Shown piece by piece: positions 25,696 through 37,452 of a DNA stretch of 64,000 nucleotides. The notes beneath the pieces are model-generated. The model was not told where the DNA came from. It made no database searches and worked only from the letters and a program-made list of their open reading frames with translations. Within the stretch, counting starts at the first letter, position 1; each line of letters opens with the position of its first letter. The translations under genes were made by a program, and so were the position numbers. Source of the stretch: Rutidosis leptorrhynchoides (taxonomy: Eukaryota; Streptophyta; Magnoliopsida; Asterales; Asteraceae); assembly GCF_046630445.1 (NCBI RefSeq), contig NC_092334.1:106946501-107010500 (forward strand), written 5' to 3'.

Positions 25696-26234
25696 ATGGA
25701 TGATTCACAAGCATCCGCTTCGGATTCCGCTTCCGTTGCAACATCTTCACAACGTTATACCAACAACGATGTTCGTATGATCAAAAATACGAGTCAAAAA
25801 GGTGACGTTTGGTCTAATTTCGACTTGTGCTTGATAAACGATAATCAAGAAAGAGATCGTTGCAAGAGATGTTTTAAGTTCCTAGGTGTTTCGGGTAACT
25901 CTACTTTAAGAAAACATCTTGAAAAAAGTTGTAAAGGAGCCGTTCAAGAAGACCCGACACAACCTACACTTGGTCGGGATGGTTCGATTTTTTTATACGA
26001 TCAAGAAGCTCTTCGTCAACATTTGGCAAGGTTTGTCATTCAACAAGGGCTTCCTTTCAATCACTTCGACAATCCAAAGCTTACGGAGCTAATTCGGAAC
26101 CGACTACAACCGCGACATAACAATGTAAGTCGTACTACTCTAAGACGTGACGCTTTTAAATTATGGAAAAAAGCTAAAAATGATATAATTGAAGGTTTTC
26201 GAACATATAAACATAAATTTTCTATAACTTGTGA
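25696..26234 (+). pseudogene. hAT transposase, N-terminal part (BED zinc finger)
   Basis: About 179 codons from the ATG at 25696. After a Ser-rich start comes a BED-type zinc finger, with W-S-N-F, a C-x2-C pair and the H of a K-H-L-x4-C motif. A linker and the beginning of the RNase H-like catalytic domain follow, ending at S-I-T-C-D. The Gypsy insertion falls inside the codon for that Asp, the first catalytic acidic residue expected in hAT transposases. Reading resumes in the same frame at 34809 once one copy of the 5-bp target duplication is removed. The protein would cut and paste the element using its ends. Confidence 0.9.
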
Positions 26235-28603
26235 TGTAACATTCCACCTTTCCGTTTTCTTTTCCGTTATACTAATTTAAACTCCGTTATATGTTTATAA
26301 CATCTCCCGTTAATACGCGTTTTAAAATATTCCGTTTAGGTATTTTCCGCACCCGACTACAAACTCGAGGGACTAAAATTGACACGGGGCAAACTAGTTG
26401 ACTAGGTCACCTAGTCTACCCCAATCACCACCATTCAACCATCTCTCACTCTCTCTCTCTTTCTCTCTAGCAAGAACACACCCAATTTCCAAATTCATTC
26501 AATTATCATCTAAATTCGATCTAGGAGGCTTACAACAAAATAAACTACATATTTGGAATCCTCTCTTCATCCTCTTGAATTTGATACCAACTTCATCTCA
26601 TTTGGGTAACTTTCTAAAATCACTAATTTTATGTGTTCTTGAGATTTTTGAGTTATAAAGTTGTTAATTAGTGTCTATGGCTCATTGTGATGTCGTGTAT
26701 GTAATTTGTATGCTCGATTCGTTGTTTTTGGTGTAACTAGTTCAATATGAAAATTACTTGCTAAATCCTTGATTTTGAATGATCAAATGTTGTTAGATTG
26801 TTAAAGTGCATGTTTTAAAAGTGTTACTAGTATCATTAGCTTCGTTTTGATGTATAGGTTGATTAAGGAAACTCCAAGAACATGATTAATGATTTTGTGA
26901 ACTTGGATTAGGGTTTGATGAGCTTTACATGAACTTTTGATGCGTCAAATGCTATGAGATATTGTTATTAAGTGTTTCGTTGCAATGTGTGTTTGATTAC
27001 CTTCAAAACGGCATATCACATGTGTGAATTGGATTCCCGAAACTTAAAATGCATTTGATGAACTTGAAACTTTGAAAATGGATTCTTAATGATCACTTGA
27101 CGGAAAATCGGTTATTGAAATTGATGTTTTTGTTTGATGAAACGTGTTTAGTTGTTTTCCTTGTCAAATTACCTTTCCGACGATATATAGTATGCATTTT
27201 GGATGTTTTCGGTTCATAAAATAGGTTAATTTGAGTTTTGGTTCGTGACTTGGTCTTTTTCTGCAAACTGCATGTTTCCCAGGTATTGCGCGCCGCGCAT
27301 ATACCCGCGCGCCGCGCAAAATTAGAAATCCCAGATGTTTGCCTTCGTGGTTAAGTTCTGACCAGGATTTACACTTGGGTGCGCGCCGCGCAACCCTTTG
27401 CGCGCCGCGCATATGCCCAGCTCATTTTAATTTTTATTTTTCCTTTCACAAAATGTTTCCCGCTTAACCGTAACTCCGATTAACATGAAACTTGGCCATT
27501 CTGCTCATAAATGATTTCTCATCATGATAAAATTGTCGGACACCCGATCCGACCCCGTTGACTTTGACTTTGACCAAGTTTGACTTTTAGTCAAACTTAA
27601 CCAAACAATTATACGATCGTTCTAACATGCTTAGTTACTTGTATCGTGCATGAAAATTGACTAATTGATTCACATGCTACATAATCGAGTCGTAACGAGC
27701 CATAGAACTAATTGAACATCTTTGACCGTTTGTGTTTACCGTTATTGATACAACCTATATGATTAGGTCAAGACTAGCTTTGTCTTTGCACGCGTCTACT
27801 TGTTGAAGTACTTTATTAACTCTTGCACTCAAGGTGAGATCATAGTCCCACTTTTACTCTTTTTGAACTTACATTTGGGATGAGAAAACATAAACATTTC
27901 TTTACTAAGTGAACACAAGTACAGGAAAACAAACATTCTACATACGAGTTTAGAACAAAATCCTCAATTCGATTATCATTAGTTACACTTGCCGGGTGTA
28001 AGCGAGAACTTATGTTGTATGGATCCATATGGGTTTGACAAACCCTCATTCAAACGGTTCGCTACCGTTTACGAATGAAATGTATTTTCGAGAAACAGTG
28101 TATGTTCTAACACTATTGTGATGGGGTTCTATGGAAGGAATGTTAAGCATTGATAATTGGGTGCTCGTGAAACAAACTTTTGGAATGTATTACTATTATT
28201 TCATTGATGCAAATCTTGTGGTTCACTTGTACTTACTTACTTAAACCTATGATTTCACCAACGTTTTCGTTGACAGATTTCTATGTTTTTCTCAGGTCCT
28301 TGAACGATACATGATACATGCTTCCGCTCATTATTTTTTGTACTTGCATTGGATGTCGAGTATATATATGCATACATGGAGCGTCTTTTGGATACTTTTA
28401 AATTGTGTCGCATAAGTTTCATTTGTACTTAAAACTTTGTATCGTAACTTGTGGTGGAACTATTCTTGTAAACTTGAACAACCTTTACATTTGAAATGAA
28501 TGCGACATATCTTTTGGTCAAACGTTGTTTTAAAGACTTATGACCACGTAACGGGACCTAAGTAGACGGCGCCGTCAATGATGATTTGGTCAGGTCACTA
28601 CAG
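26235..28603 (+). repeat. 5' LTR of the plus-strand Gypsy element
   Basis: It begins TGTAACATTCC and ends GTCACTACA. It contains GCGCGCCGCGC palindromes at 27287-27410 and a TTGAC-word cluster at 27558-27595. The matching LTR is 32435-34803. Confidence 0.95.
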
Positions 28604-28605
28604 AT

Positions 28606-28617
28606 GGTATCAGAGCG
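28606..28617 (+). other. Primer-binding site, initiator Met tRNA type
   Basis: TGGTATCAGAGC starts two bases after the 5' LTR end. Confidence 0.95.
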
Positions 28618-29025
28618 TTGGTTGTAGGGATTTAGAGTTCATTAGTGTCAACCCCGAGTCATAGGGTACATTGGTGAGTCTAGACTACAACCGGCATATA
28701 GACTTGAAGTAGGAATTACTTGACTACTTGTGCATTTATACTCGAACGCTTCTACTCATATCTACTCTTAGTTCATCTTAATCTCACGTTGTTTAATTTG
28801 ATTGACGCGCCACCTTGACTATATGAAATGATGTCGAATGCACATATGAATCAGGGTAATATAATTTCCGGGATTATATTACGGTGACTCATATGAACGT
28901 TCCGACATTATGACATAAAGAATTTAAGGCGAGTCGAGGAAAAACTTCTCTTTATCTTTATTCTATATCACGGTTAGTATTATTGAGAATACTAATCAAT
29001 GATATTCTTGTGTCTTGAAGGAACA

Positions 29026-30900
29026 ATGGCTCCTCGTCGTGTACGCCGCAATGAAACTCCCGAACAAGCTCTCGAACGGATGATAGCCACCGCCGTAGAT
29101 GCGGCCATGGCCGGTCACTCATCCAACAACAATAATAATAACAACCACACCAACAACAACAACCAAGGAGCCGGTAACTCTAGCGAAGGGTGCTCCTACA
29201 AAGCTTTCATGGGGTGCAAACCCCACACTTATGATGGAACCGGGGGACCGGTTGTGCTTACTCGTTGGTTTGAACAAACCGATGCCGTCTTTAGCATAAG
29301 CGGTTGCCGGGATCAAGACAAGGTCAAATACTCCACTCACACTTTCTCCGGAATTGCTCTAACATGGTGGAACACCTATGTTCAATCGGTGGGTACCGAT
29401 GAAGCTCATGCCCTCTCTTGGGCCGATCTAAAGGAAAAGATGATTGTTGAATATTTTTCGCGCGAAGAAACCCGAAAGCTTGAGGAAGAACTAAGAGCTT
29501 TGAAAGCGGTCGGAAACGATCTTAAAGCTTATAATCAACGCTTCGCCGAACTATCCTTGATGTGTCCTAATCTTGTTAACCCCGAATCTCAAAAGATTGA
29601 GCTCTACATGCTCGGTCTTCCAAAAAGCATCAAACAAGGGGTGATGTCATCCAAACCCACTACTCATCAAGCCGCTATGAACATGGCTCGCCAACTAATT
29701 GAAACGGTTGACGAAATCGTAGTGCCGGCTCCTAAGGCCGAGGACAAGTCGGGTGGCAACAAAAGGAAATGGGAAGCCACTCCATCAACCAACTACAACA
29801 ACAACACCTTCACCAAAAAGCCCTTCAACAACGACGGCAAGAGGGGTTATGCCGGGAACCTACCTCTTTGCAACAAATGCAAAAAACATCACTTTGGTGA
29901 ATGTGGCAAGTTAATTTGCCACCGGTGCCAAGGAGTTGGTCATAAGGCCAACGATTGTAAAAGTGCCACTCCCGTTGCTCGAAAGTGGCCCAATGCACCA
30001 AAGACGGGCACTTGTTACGAATGTGGTCAAACGGGTCATTATAGAAATTCATGCCCAAAGAAGAAAGCCAACCCCAACAACCGAGGCCGAGCCTTTAACA
30101 TCAACACCGAGGAAGCCCGAGATGACAATGAACTAGTCACGGGTACGTTTCTTCTCAACAACTCTTATGTTACTTGCTTATTCGATTCGGGTGCCGATAA
30201 ATGTTTTGTGTCCAAGACTTTAGCTCCTACCCTTTGCACTCCACCACACCCTTTAGATACTACTTATTCCATCGAAGTGGCCGACGGAAAACTCTTAAGT
30301 GCCGACACATATTACCGGGGGTGTACTTTGAACATTTTGGGTAAGGAATTTGAAATTGACTTGATACCCATGGAACTAGGAAGCTTTGATGTAATAATCG
30401 GTATGAATTGGTTAGTCAAAACGAAATCTCACATTCTTTGTGATCTTAACGCAATCCGAATTCCTATCGAGAATGGTGAACCTTTGATCGTCTATGGCGA
30501 TAAGAGTTGCACCGGACTCAACCTCGTTTCGTGTATTAAAGTTAGAAAACTACTCCGTAAGGGTTGTTTTGCGATCCTTGCTCACGTTAAGAAAGTCGAG
30601 TCCGATGAGAAGCACATCGATGATGTGCCAATTGTTAGTGACTATTCCGATGTATTTCCCGACGAATTGCCGGGTCTTCCGCCTCATCGACCGGTTGAAT
30701 TCCAAATCGATCTTATTCCGGGAGCCGCACCCGTAGCGCGTGCACCATATAGACTCGCTCCATCTGAAATGCAAGAATTGCAAAGTCAAATCCAAGAACT
30801 ACTTGATCGTGGTTTTATCCAACCTAGCCATTCACCTTGGGGCGCTCCGATTTTGTTTGTTAAAAAGAAAGAGCGGTGCCTCTTCGTGTCCGAGCCTTAA
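29026..30900 (+). pseudogene. Gag-protease and start of reverse transcriptase of the plus-strand Gypsy element (truncated)
   Basis: The start at 29026 matches the relative at 15883. An in-frame ATG at 28999 would add nine residues. Counting from 28999, an Asn-rich N-terminus is followed by a capsid region with W-W-N-T-Y. Two CCHC knuckles follow, starting at residues 307 and 339. The protease active site D-S-G-A is at about residue 396. The RT entry segment ends at F-V-K-K-K near residue 625. The next codons come from the far side of a deletion and end at a stop after eight residues. Gag and protease could still be made; RT could not. Confidence 0.92.
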
Positions 30901-32399
30901 ACATCACCATCCACACAAACCTTAATAGCCAAATTCGGGTAGCCCAAGATGAGGCTCTCAAGGATGAAAACCTTTCACACGAGCTCTTGAACATTCTCGT
31001 CTCTCGATTCGAAATTAGGGAGACCGGACTCCGATATTACGCCGGAAGGATTTGGGTGCCTAGTTATGGGGACCTACGAAGCCTTATTTTAGATGAAGCC
31101 CATAAGTCACGATACTCGATTCACCCCGGTGCCAATAAGATGTACCACGACCTTAAACAACTATATTGGTGGCCGAACATCAAAAGGGACGTAGCTACTT
31201 ATGTTTCCAAGTGTTTGACATGTTCCAAAGTCAAAGCCGAACACCAAAGACCGTCCGGACTACTTCAACAACCCGAGATCCCGCAATGGAAGTGGGAAAG
31301 GATAACGATGGATTTTATCACCAAGCTACCAAAAACGACGGGCGGTTATGATACCATTTGGGTTATTGTTGACCGTCTCACCAAATCCGCACACTTCCTT
31401 GCCATGAAAGAAACGGACAAAATGGAGAAACTTGCACAACTTTACATTAAGGAGATCGTAGCCCGACACGGTATACCTTTATCGATTATCTCAGACCGAG
31501 ATGGCCGTTTCGTTTCTAGATTTTGGCGTACATTGCAAGAAGCGTTGGGAACGCGTTTAGACATGAGCACCGCATATCATCCTCAAACCGATGGACAAAG
31601 TGAACGTACAATTCAAACCTTAGAGGACATGTTACGAGCTTGCGTGGTTGATTTCGGAAAAGCTTGGGACAAGCACTTACCTCTCGCCGAGTTCTCTTAC
31701 AACAATAGTTATCACGCGAGTATTAAAGCCGCACCTTTTGAAGCGCTATATGGCCGCAAATGTCGTTCACCTCTTTGTTGGGCCGAGGTAGGCGACGTGC
31801 AAATCACCGGACCCGAACTCATTCACGAAACCACCGAGAAAATCGTTCAAATCCGAGATAGGCTTAGGACGGCCCGAAGTCGTCAAAAGAGCTATACCGA
31901 CAAACGACGCAACGATCTTGAATTTCAAGTCGGTGACCGAGTAATGTTAAAAGTCGCACCTTGGAAGGGTGTAATCCGTTTTGGGAAACGCGGGAAGCTA
32001 AATCCGCGGTATATTGGTCCTTTCGAAATCTTGGAGCGTATTGGAACCGTTGCTTATCGTTTAGATCTTCCGCCTCAATTGAACTCCGTTCATCCTACCT
32101 TCCATGTATCTAACTTGAAAAAGTGTCTTGCCGAACCCGATATCGTCATCCCTCTCGAAGAACTTACTATGGATGACAAACTTCATTTTGTGGAGGAACC
32201 GGTTGAAATTGTGGACACCTCCGTCAAGACATTGAAACAAAGCCGAATCCCGATTGTCAAGGTTCGTTGGGATGCCAAAAGAGGACCCGAGTTTACTTGG
32301 GAAAGACAAGATCAAATGCAAAGGAAGTATCCTCATCTATTTGTGAATTCAGAAACGCAAGATCTCGAGGAAGAAACAACGACTACTACGCCTACTTAA
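30873..32399 (+). pseudogene. Integrase and C-terminal chromodomain-like region of the plus-strand Gypsy element
   Basis: About 508 codons are open, but the frame has no ATG of its own and is shifted relative to Gag, so the segment is normally reached only through the deleted RT. It shows an HHCC zinc motif (H-P-G ... C-L-T-C). The catalytic residues Asp (T-M-D-F), Asp (S-D-R-D-G) and Glu (Q-S-E-R-T) are all present. A G-D-R-V-M-L-K-V motif and a C-terminal segment R-G-P-E-F-T-W-E-R, chromodomain-like, follow. The integrase itself looks undamaged. Only the link to translation is lost. Confidence 0.9.
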
Positions 32400-32417
32400 A
32401 TTTCGGGACGAAATTTC

Positions 32418-32434
32418 TTTTAAGGAGTAGGTAA
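32418..32434 (+). other. Polypurine tract of the plus-strand Gypsy element
   Basis: TTTTAAGGAGTAGGTAA directly precedes the 3' LTR and is preceded by CGGGACGAAATTTC. The same arrangement is found at the minus-strand relative. Confidence 0.8.
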
Positions 32435-34803
32435 TGTAACATTCCACCTTTTTCCGTTTTCTTTTCCGTTATACTAATTTAAACTCCGTTATATGTTTAT
32501 AACATCTCCCGTTAATACGCGTTTTAAAATATTCCGTTTAGGTATTTTCCGCACCCGACTACAAACTCGAGGGACTAAAATTGACACAGGGCAAACTAGT
32601 TGACTAGGTCACCTAGTCTACCCCAATCACCACCATTCAACCATCTCTCACTCTCTCTCTCTTTCTCTCTAGCAAGAACACACCCAATTTCCAAATTCAT
32701 TCAATCATCATCTAAATTCGATCTAGGAGGCTTACAACAAAATAAACTACATATTTGGAATCCTCTCTTCATCCTCTTGAATTTGATACCAACTTCATCT
32801 CATTTGGGTAACTTTCTAAAATCACTAATTTTATGTGTTCTTGAGATTTTTGAGTTATAAAGTTGTTAATTAGTGTCTATGGCTCATTGTGATGTCGTGT
32901 ATGTAATTTGTATGCTCGATTCGTTGTTTTTGGTGTAACTAGTTCAATATGAAAATTACTTGCTAAATCCTTGATTTTGAATGATCAAATGTTGTTAGAT
33001 TGTTAAAGTGCATGTTTTAAAAGTGTTACTAGTATCATTAGCTTCGTTTTGATGTATAGGTTGATTAAGGAAACTCCAAGAACATGATTAATGATTTTGT
33101 GAACTTGGATTAGGGTTTGATGAGCTTTACATGAACTTTTGATGCGTCAAATGCTATGAGATATTGTTGTTAAGTGTTTTGTTGTAATGTGTGTTTGATT
33201 ACCTTCAAAACGGCATATCACATGTGTGAATTGGATTCCCGAAACTTAAAATGCATTTGATGAACTTGAAACTTTGAAAATGGATTCTTAATGATCACTT
33301 GACGGAAAATCGGTTATTGAAATTGATGTTTTTGTTTGATGAAACGTGTTTAGTTGTTTTCCTTGTCAAATTACCTTTCCGACGATATATAGTATGCATT
33401 TTGGATGTTTTCGGTTCATAAAATAGGTTAATTTGAGTTTTGGTTCGTGACTTGGTCTTTTTCTGCAAACTGCATGTTTCCCAGGTATTGCGCGCCGCGC
33501 ATATACCCGCGCGCCGCGCAAAATTAGAAATCCCAGATGTTTGCCTTCGTGGTTAAGTTCTGACCAGGATTTACACTTGGGTGCGCGCCGCGCAACCCTT
33601 TGCGCGCCGCGCATATGCCCAGCTCATTTTAGTTTTTATTTTTCCTTTCACAAAATGTTTCCCGCTTAACCGTAACTCCGATTAACATGAAACTTGGCCA
33701 TTCTGCTCATAAATGATTTCTCATCATGAGAAAATTGTCGGACACCCGATCCGACCCCGTTGACTTTGACTTTGACCAAGTTTGACTTTTAGTCAAACTT
33801 AACCAAACAATTATACGATCGTTCTAACATGCTTAGTTACTTGTATCGTGCATGAAACTTGACTAATTGATTCACATGCTACATAATCGAGTCGTAATGA
33901 GCCATAGGACTAATTGAACATCTTTGACCGTTTGTGTTTACCGTTATTGATACAACCTATATGATTAGGTCAAGACTAGCTTTGTCTTTGCACGCGTCTA
34001 CTTGTTGAAGTACTTTATTAACTCTTGCACTCAAGGTGAGATCATAGTCCCACTTTTACTCTTTTTGAACTTACATTTGGGATGAGAAAACATAAACATT
34101 TCTTTACTAAGTGAACACAAGTACAGGAAAACAAACATTCTACATACGAGTTTAGAACAAAATCCTCAATTCGATTATCATTAGTTACACTTGCCGGGTG
34201 TAAGCGAGAACTTATGTTGTATGGATCCATATGGGTTTGACAAACCCTCATTCAAACGGTTCGCTACCGTTTACGAATGAAATGTATTTTCGAGAAACAG
34301 TGTATGTTCTAACACTATTGTGATGGGGTTCTATGGAAGGAATGTTAAGCATTGATAATTGGGTGCTCGTGAAACAAACTTTTGGAATGTATTACTATTA
34401 TTTCATTGATGCAAATCTTGTGGTTCACTTGTACTTACTTACTTAAACCTATGATTTCACCAACGTTTTCGTTGACAGATTTCTATGTTTTTCTCAGGTC
34501 CTTGAACGATACATGATACATGATTCCGCTCATTATTTTGATACTTGCATTGGATGTCGAGTATATATATGCATACATGGAGCGTCTTTTGGATACTTTT
34601 AAATTGTGTCGCATAAGTTTCATTTGTACTTAAAACTTTGTATCGTAACTTGTGGTGGAACTATTCTTGTAAACTTGAACAACCTTTACATTTGAAATGA
34701 ATGCGACATATCTTTTGGTCAAACGTTGTTTTAAAGACTTATGACCACGTAACGGGACCTAAGTAGACGGCGCCGTCAATGATGATTTGGTCGGGTCGCT
34801 ACA
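32435..34803 (+). repeat. 3' LTR of the plus-strand Gypsy element
   Basis: It is 2369 bp and repeats 26235-28603. It ends GTCGCTACA and is followed by the target duplication TGTGA. Confidence 0.95.
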
Positions 34804-34808
34804 TGTGA

Positions 34809-36485
34809 TGTTTGGACCGCACCACACGGAACGGCAAATTCTTATTTAGCCGTTACCGCTCATTGGTTTCATCCCGATTCGTGGTTATTAATGAAACGGA
34901 CTATCGTTTTTAAATTATTTGCTTATCCGCATAATGGTAATAATTTAAGAAAAATTATACAAGACACTTTGATTGAATATAATTTAATCGATAAAGTTTT
35001 TACTATTTCGGTAGATAATGCTTCTAATAATACTAGCGCCATGGATATGTTAAAAATACGAATGCAACCGATTTTAAATGGTGCGTTTTTACATACACGT
35101 TGTGTTGTTCATATTATAAACTTGGCCGTTCAAGATTGTTTAACTTATTGTAGTTCGTTAAAAGATAAATTTAGAAAATTATTAGTAACGATATATCGTA
35201 CGAGCAACGAACGACATAAAAACTATAAAAATTTCGTTAAAACTTGTAATGGCACTTGGTTAGGTCCTTATTTTGATAATAATACTAGGTGGAATTCTAC
35301 TTGTCTTATGTTTGAAAATATATTACGACAAAAAGAAACTTTAGTCGGTTTTAATAATAGACTAATTAGAAAGGGATATTCCGAACCGATTGATAACGAC
35401 GAATGGGATGACTTGGAAGCATTAACAAATTTTTTACAAGTTTTTAAAGAGGCAACGACAAAAGTTTTGGGTGTTTATTACCCAACTAGCTCACTAGTTT
35501 TACAACAACTTTATATAATGACGAAAAAAATTAACGAATTTGCGAACTCAAATAATCGTATTTTTAGACAAACCGTTTTTCACATAAGAAAAAAACTAAA
35601 AAAATATTTTGGAACAATACCTAAAGTTTTTTTATTTGCGGCCGCACTTGACCCGAAAATCAATTTTAATGGGGTGGAACTTTTGATGCCAACAATATAT
35701 CAAAATTTGGATTGTATTCATGGTCCCGAAGATGACGAACCCAACTATATAAACAACCAAATATTCGAATTTAATAACACCTTTGAGCAATTATTTTCAA
35801 TTTATGCAACAACTTATGGTCGATAAGCAAACCCAATTGTTGACCAATTTGAGAGCGGATCATCTTCTCAAAGGGCCCGAGACCTTAATATTAGTCTTTT
35901 TAACCAATTACGTGAAGACGCTTCGAAACGTGCCCGAACATCGGCACCCACAAGCGAGTTGGAAAATTACAAGATTGGAAACTTTGCACTAAACATGAAT
36001 CCCGAACAATTTCACAACTTTGATGTTTTGGCTTGGTGGAAAACAAAAGAAGACAGCTATCCAATAATATCCGCTATGGTTCGTGACTTATTAGCCGTTC
36101 AAGCTTCAACCGTAGCTTCCGAATCGGCTTTTTCTCTTAGCGGTCGAATTATTTCGGAAAGAATGTCAAGACTTACCCCCAAGCCGTGGAAGTATACGTA
36201 TGTTTGAAGGATTATTTGGACGGGGTAGATATGATACAAGATCAAACGTCATTAGAATGTCTGTTAGATAATGACGTTGAAGATTTTATAGAGATGGAAG
36301 AAATAGAAGCGGGATTATCACCTTCATCAACCGAAGGAAATACCGAGACCGAAGTAGAGGAAGGTGAATATGATCCCATTAACATGGACGAATATATTGC
36401 AAATTACCAACGAACATTTGCGGTTGATGACCCCGAATTTGAAGCAAGTGAACTATATTACGAACGACGAAGGCAAGACGAGTAA
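34809..36485 (+). pseudogene. hAT transposase, C-terminal part (catalytic and dimerisation domains)
   Basis: This continues the frame from 26234 after one TSD copy. It shows D-V-W-T, then V-D-N-A-S-N-N (second acidic region) and R-C-V-V-H-I-I-N-L, the usual R-C-x-x-H-x-x-N-L hAT motif. The hAT dimerisation region with S-E-S-A-F-S-L-S-G-R-I-I follows. Two lesions are visible. One is an in-frame TAA at 35824-35826, after which the same frame stays open. The other is a one-base shift near a CCCCC run at about 36177-36181, after which V-C-L-K-D-Y-L-D appears in another frame and continues as an acidic tail to 36485. The former protein would be roughly 730 residues, a normal hAT length. Confidence 0.9.
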
Positions 36486-36785
36486 TGTATAATGGGTGAT
36501 GGCAATGCCGAAGCTCGATATAATTTGCTCGTAATACATTATCGGGTGATAGTCATGCCGAAGCTTGAATAATGTATTAACTTTTGTATACTTATAGTTG
36601 TAACTTGTATCGTTCAAATAAATGTATTGTTATTGTTATTTATAGTATCTATAGTGGTTAATCATTTGAATAAAAATGTTGTTATTTATATTATTTATAG
36701 TGTTAAGCGTTATAAATTATAATTATATTATTTATAGTTGTTTAAGCGTTATACATTTTGTTTATATTGATTATATTATTGTTGT

Positions 36786-36982
36786 TCAAAAGTTATAAAA
36801 ATCGAACCGGTAAAAATCAAAATCCGACAAAGATCTTAGTCCGAAAAAAATCCGGTCGAGATCCGAAAAAAATCCGATTCCGAAAATAAATCCGAAAAAA
36901 ACCGACCCCGAGAACCGGATCCGGAACCGGAACCGGATTTGGAAAAATCCGGATTTTTTTGTCCGGTTTTTGTGCATCTATA
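36786..36982 (+). repeat. hAT right subterminal and terminal repeats
   Basis: An array of ATCCGA and CCGGAT words with A- or T-runs mirrors 25266-25500 and closes with TGTGCATCTATA. Confidence 0.8.
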
Positions 36983-36990
36983 ATATCCAA

Positions 36991-37443
36991 TATATCTATT
37001 CCTTATTTCGGTTTCTCCGTAACGAATCGAGATACGTAAAATATATATGGATTCCTTATTTCGGTTTCTCCGTACCGACCGATTATACCGAAACCAATTA
37101 GTCCAAAAACCAAGAACTGGTATCAATACCGCTTTTACTGAAACCGATTAATCTCAAAACAAAGAACCAACTCCCTATTGGTTCGGTTTTTGGTAACCGT
37201 ACACTTTAGTTGAATCTCAATTTTTCACGATTTTTGCTCATCCTAATACAAAGTGTGAAATTTTTGAACCATCATTTTTTAATATATGCATGCCTCTTTG
37301 ACAGAGCTACATCTAAATTTAGACTATTCTAATTTATAACATATGTCTTTACAACTACATTCTATCATATCAGCGTTTCCTTACCATCATTTTACACTAG
37401 TATCCATGACATATCATTTTACCATAAAGTGAACTCACCTAAA
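36991..37443. other. Intergenic DNA between the hAT and Mutator-like elements
   Basis: AT-rich sequence. A block of about 25 bp containing 'attccttatttcggtttctc' appears twice (about 36998 and 37050), and several CCGAAACC/GGTTCGG words suggest an old transposon terminus. No gene is visible. Confidence 0.4.
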
Positions 37444-37452
37444 TTAATTAAA

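Larger units (their letters stand above)
26235..34803 (+). mobile_element. Ty3/Gypsy retrotransposon (chromovirus-like) with RT/RNase H deletion
   Basis: The LTRs are 26235-28603 and 32435-34803, each 2369 bp and differing at roughly 15-20 positions by eye. The target duplication TGTGA is at 26230-26234 and 34804-34808. The PBS is TGGTATCAGAGC (28606-28617) and the polypurine tract is next to 32435. The body encodes Gag, protease and the first RT residues, then jumps at about 30872 to a segment normally found before integrase. Most of RT and all of RNase H are missing. The element is therefore non-autonomous. It belongs to the same broad family as 9981-18738 but lies in opposite orientation. 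Confidence 0.95.
25266..36982 (+). mobile_element. hAT-superfamily DNA transposon with a Gypsy element nested inside
   Basis: Perfect 8-bp target duplications ATATCCAA lie at 25258-25265 and 36983-36990, the size typical of hAT elements. The ends are imperfect inverted repeats, TATAGGTGCACA on the left and TGTGCATCTATA on the right. Behind each end is a long subterminal array of CCGGAT- and ATCCGG-type words. Excluding the 8569-bp Gypsy element and one 5-bp TSD, the transposon is about 3.14 kb and encodes one BED-type transposase. That gene now carries an insertion, an in-frame stop and a frameshift, so the copy cannot move itself. Confidence 0.93.

Noticed and set aside
27164-27412. 82-codon minus frames in the plus-strand Gypsy LTRs (also 33366-33614)
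   Set aside because: They are the LTR palindrome region read in the other orientation. Conservation reflects LTR identity, not coding.
36786-37126. Two minus frames rich in Phe/Arg/Ser across the hAT right end
   Set aside because: They translate the CCGGAT/ATCCGA subterminal array. Periodicity comes from the DNA repeat.
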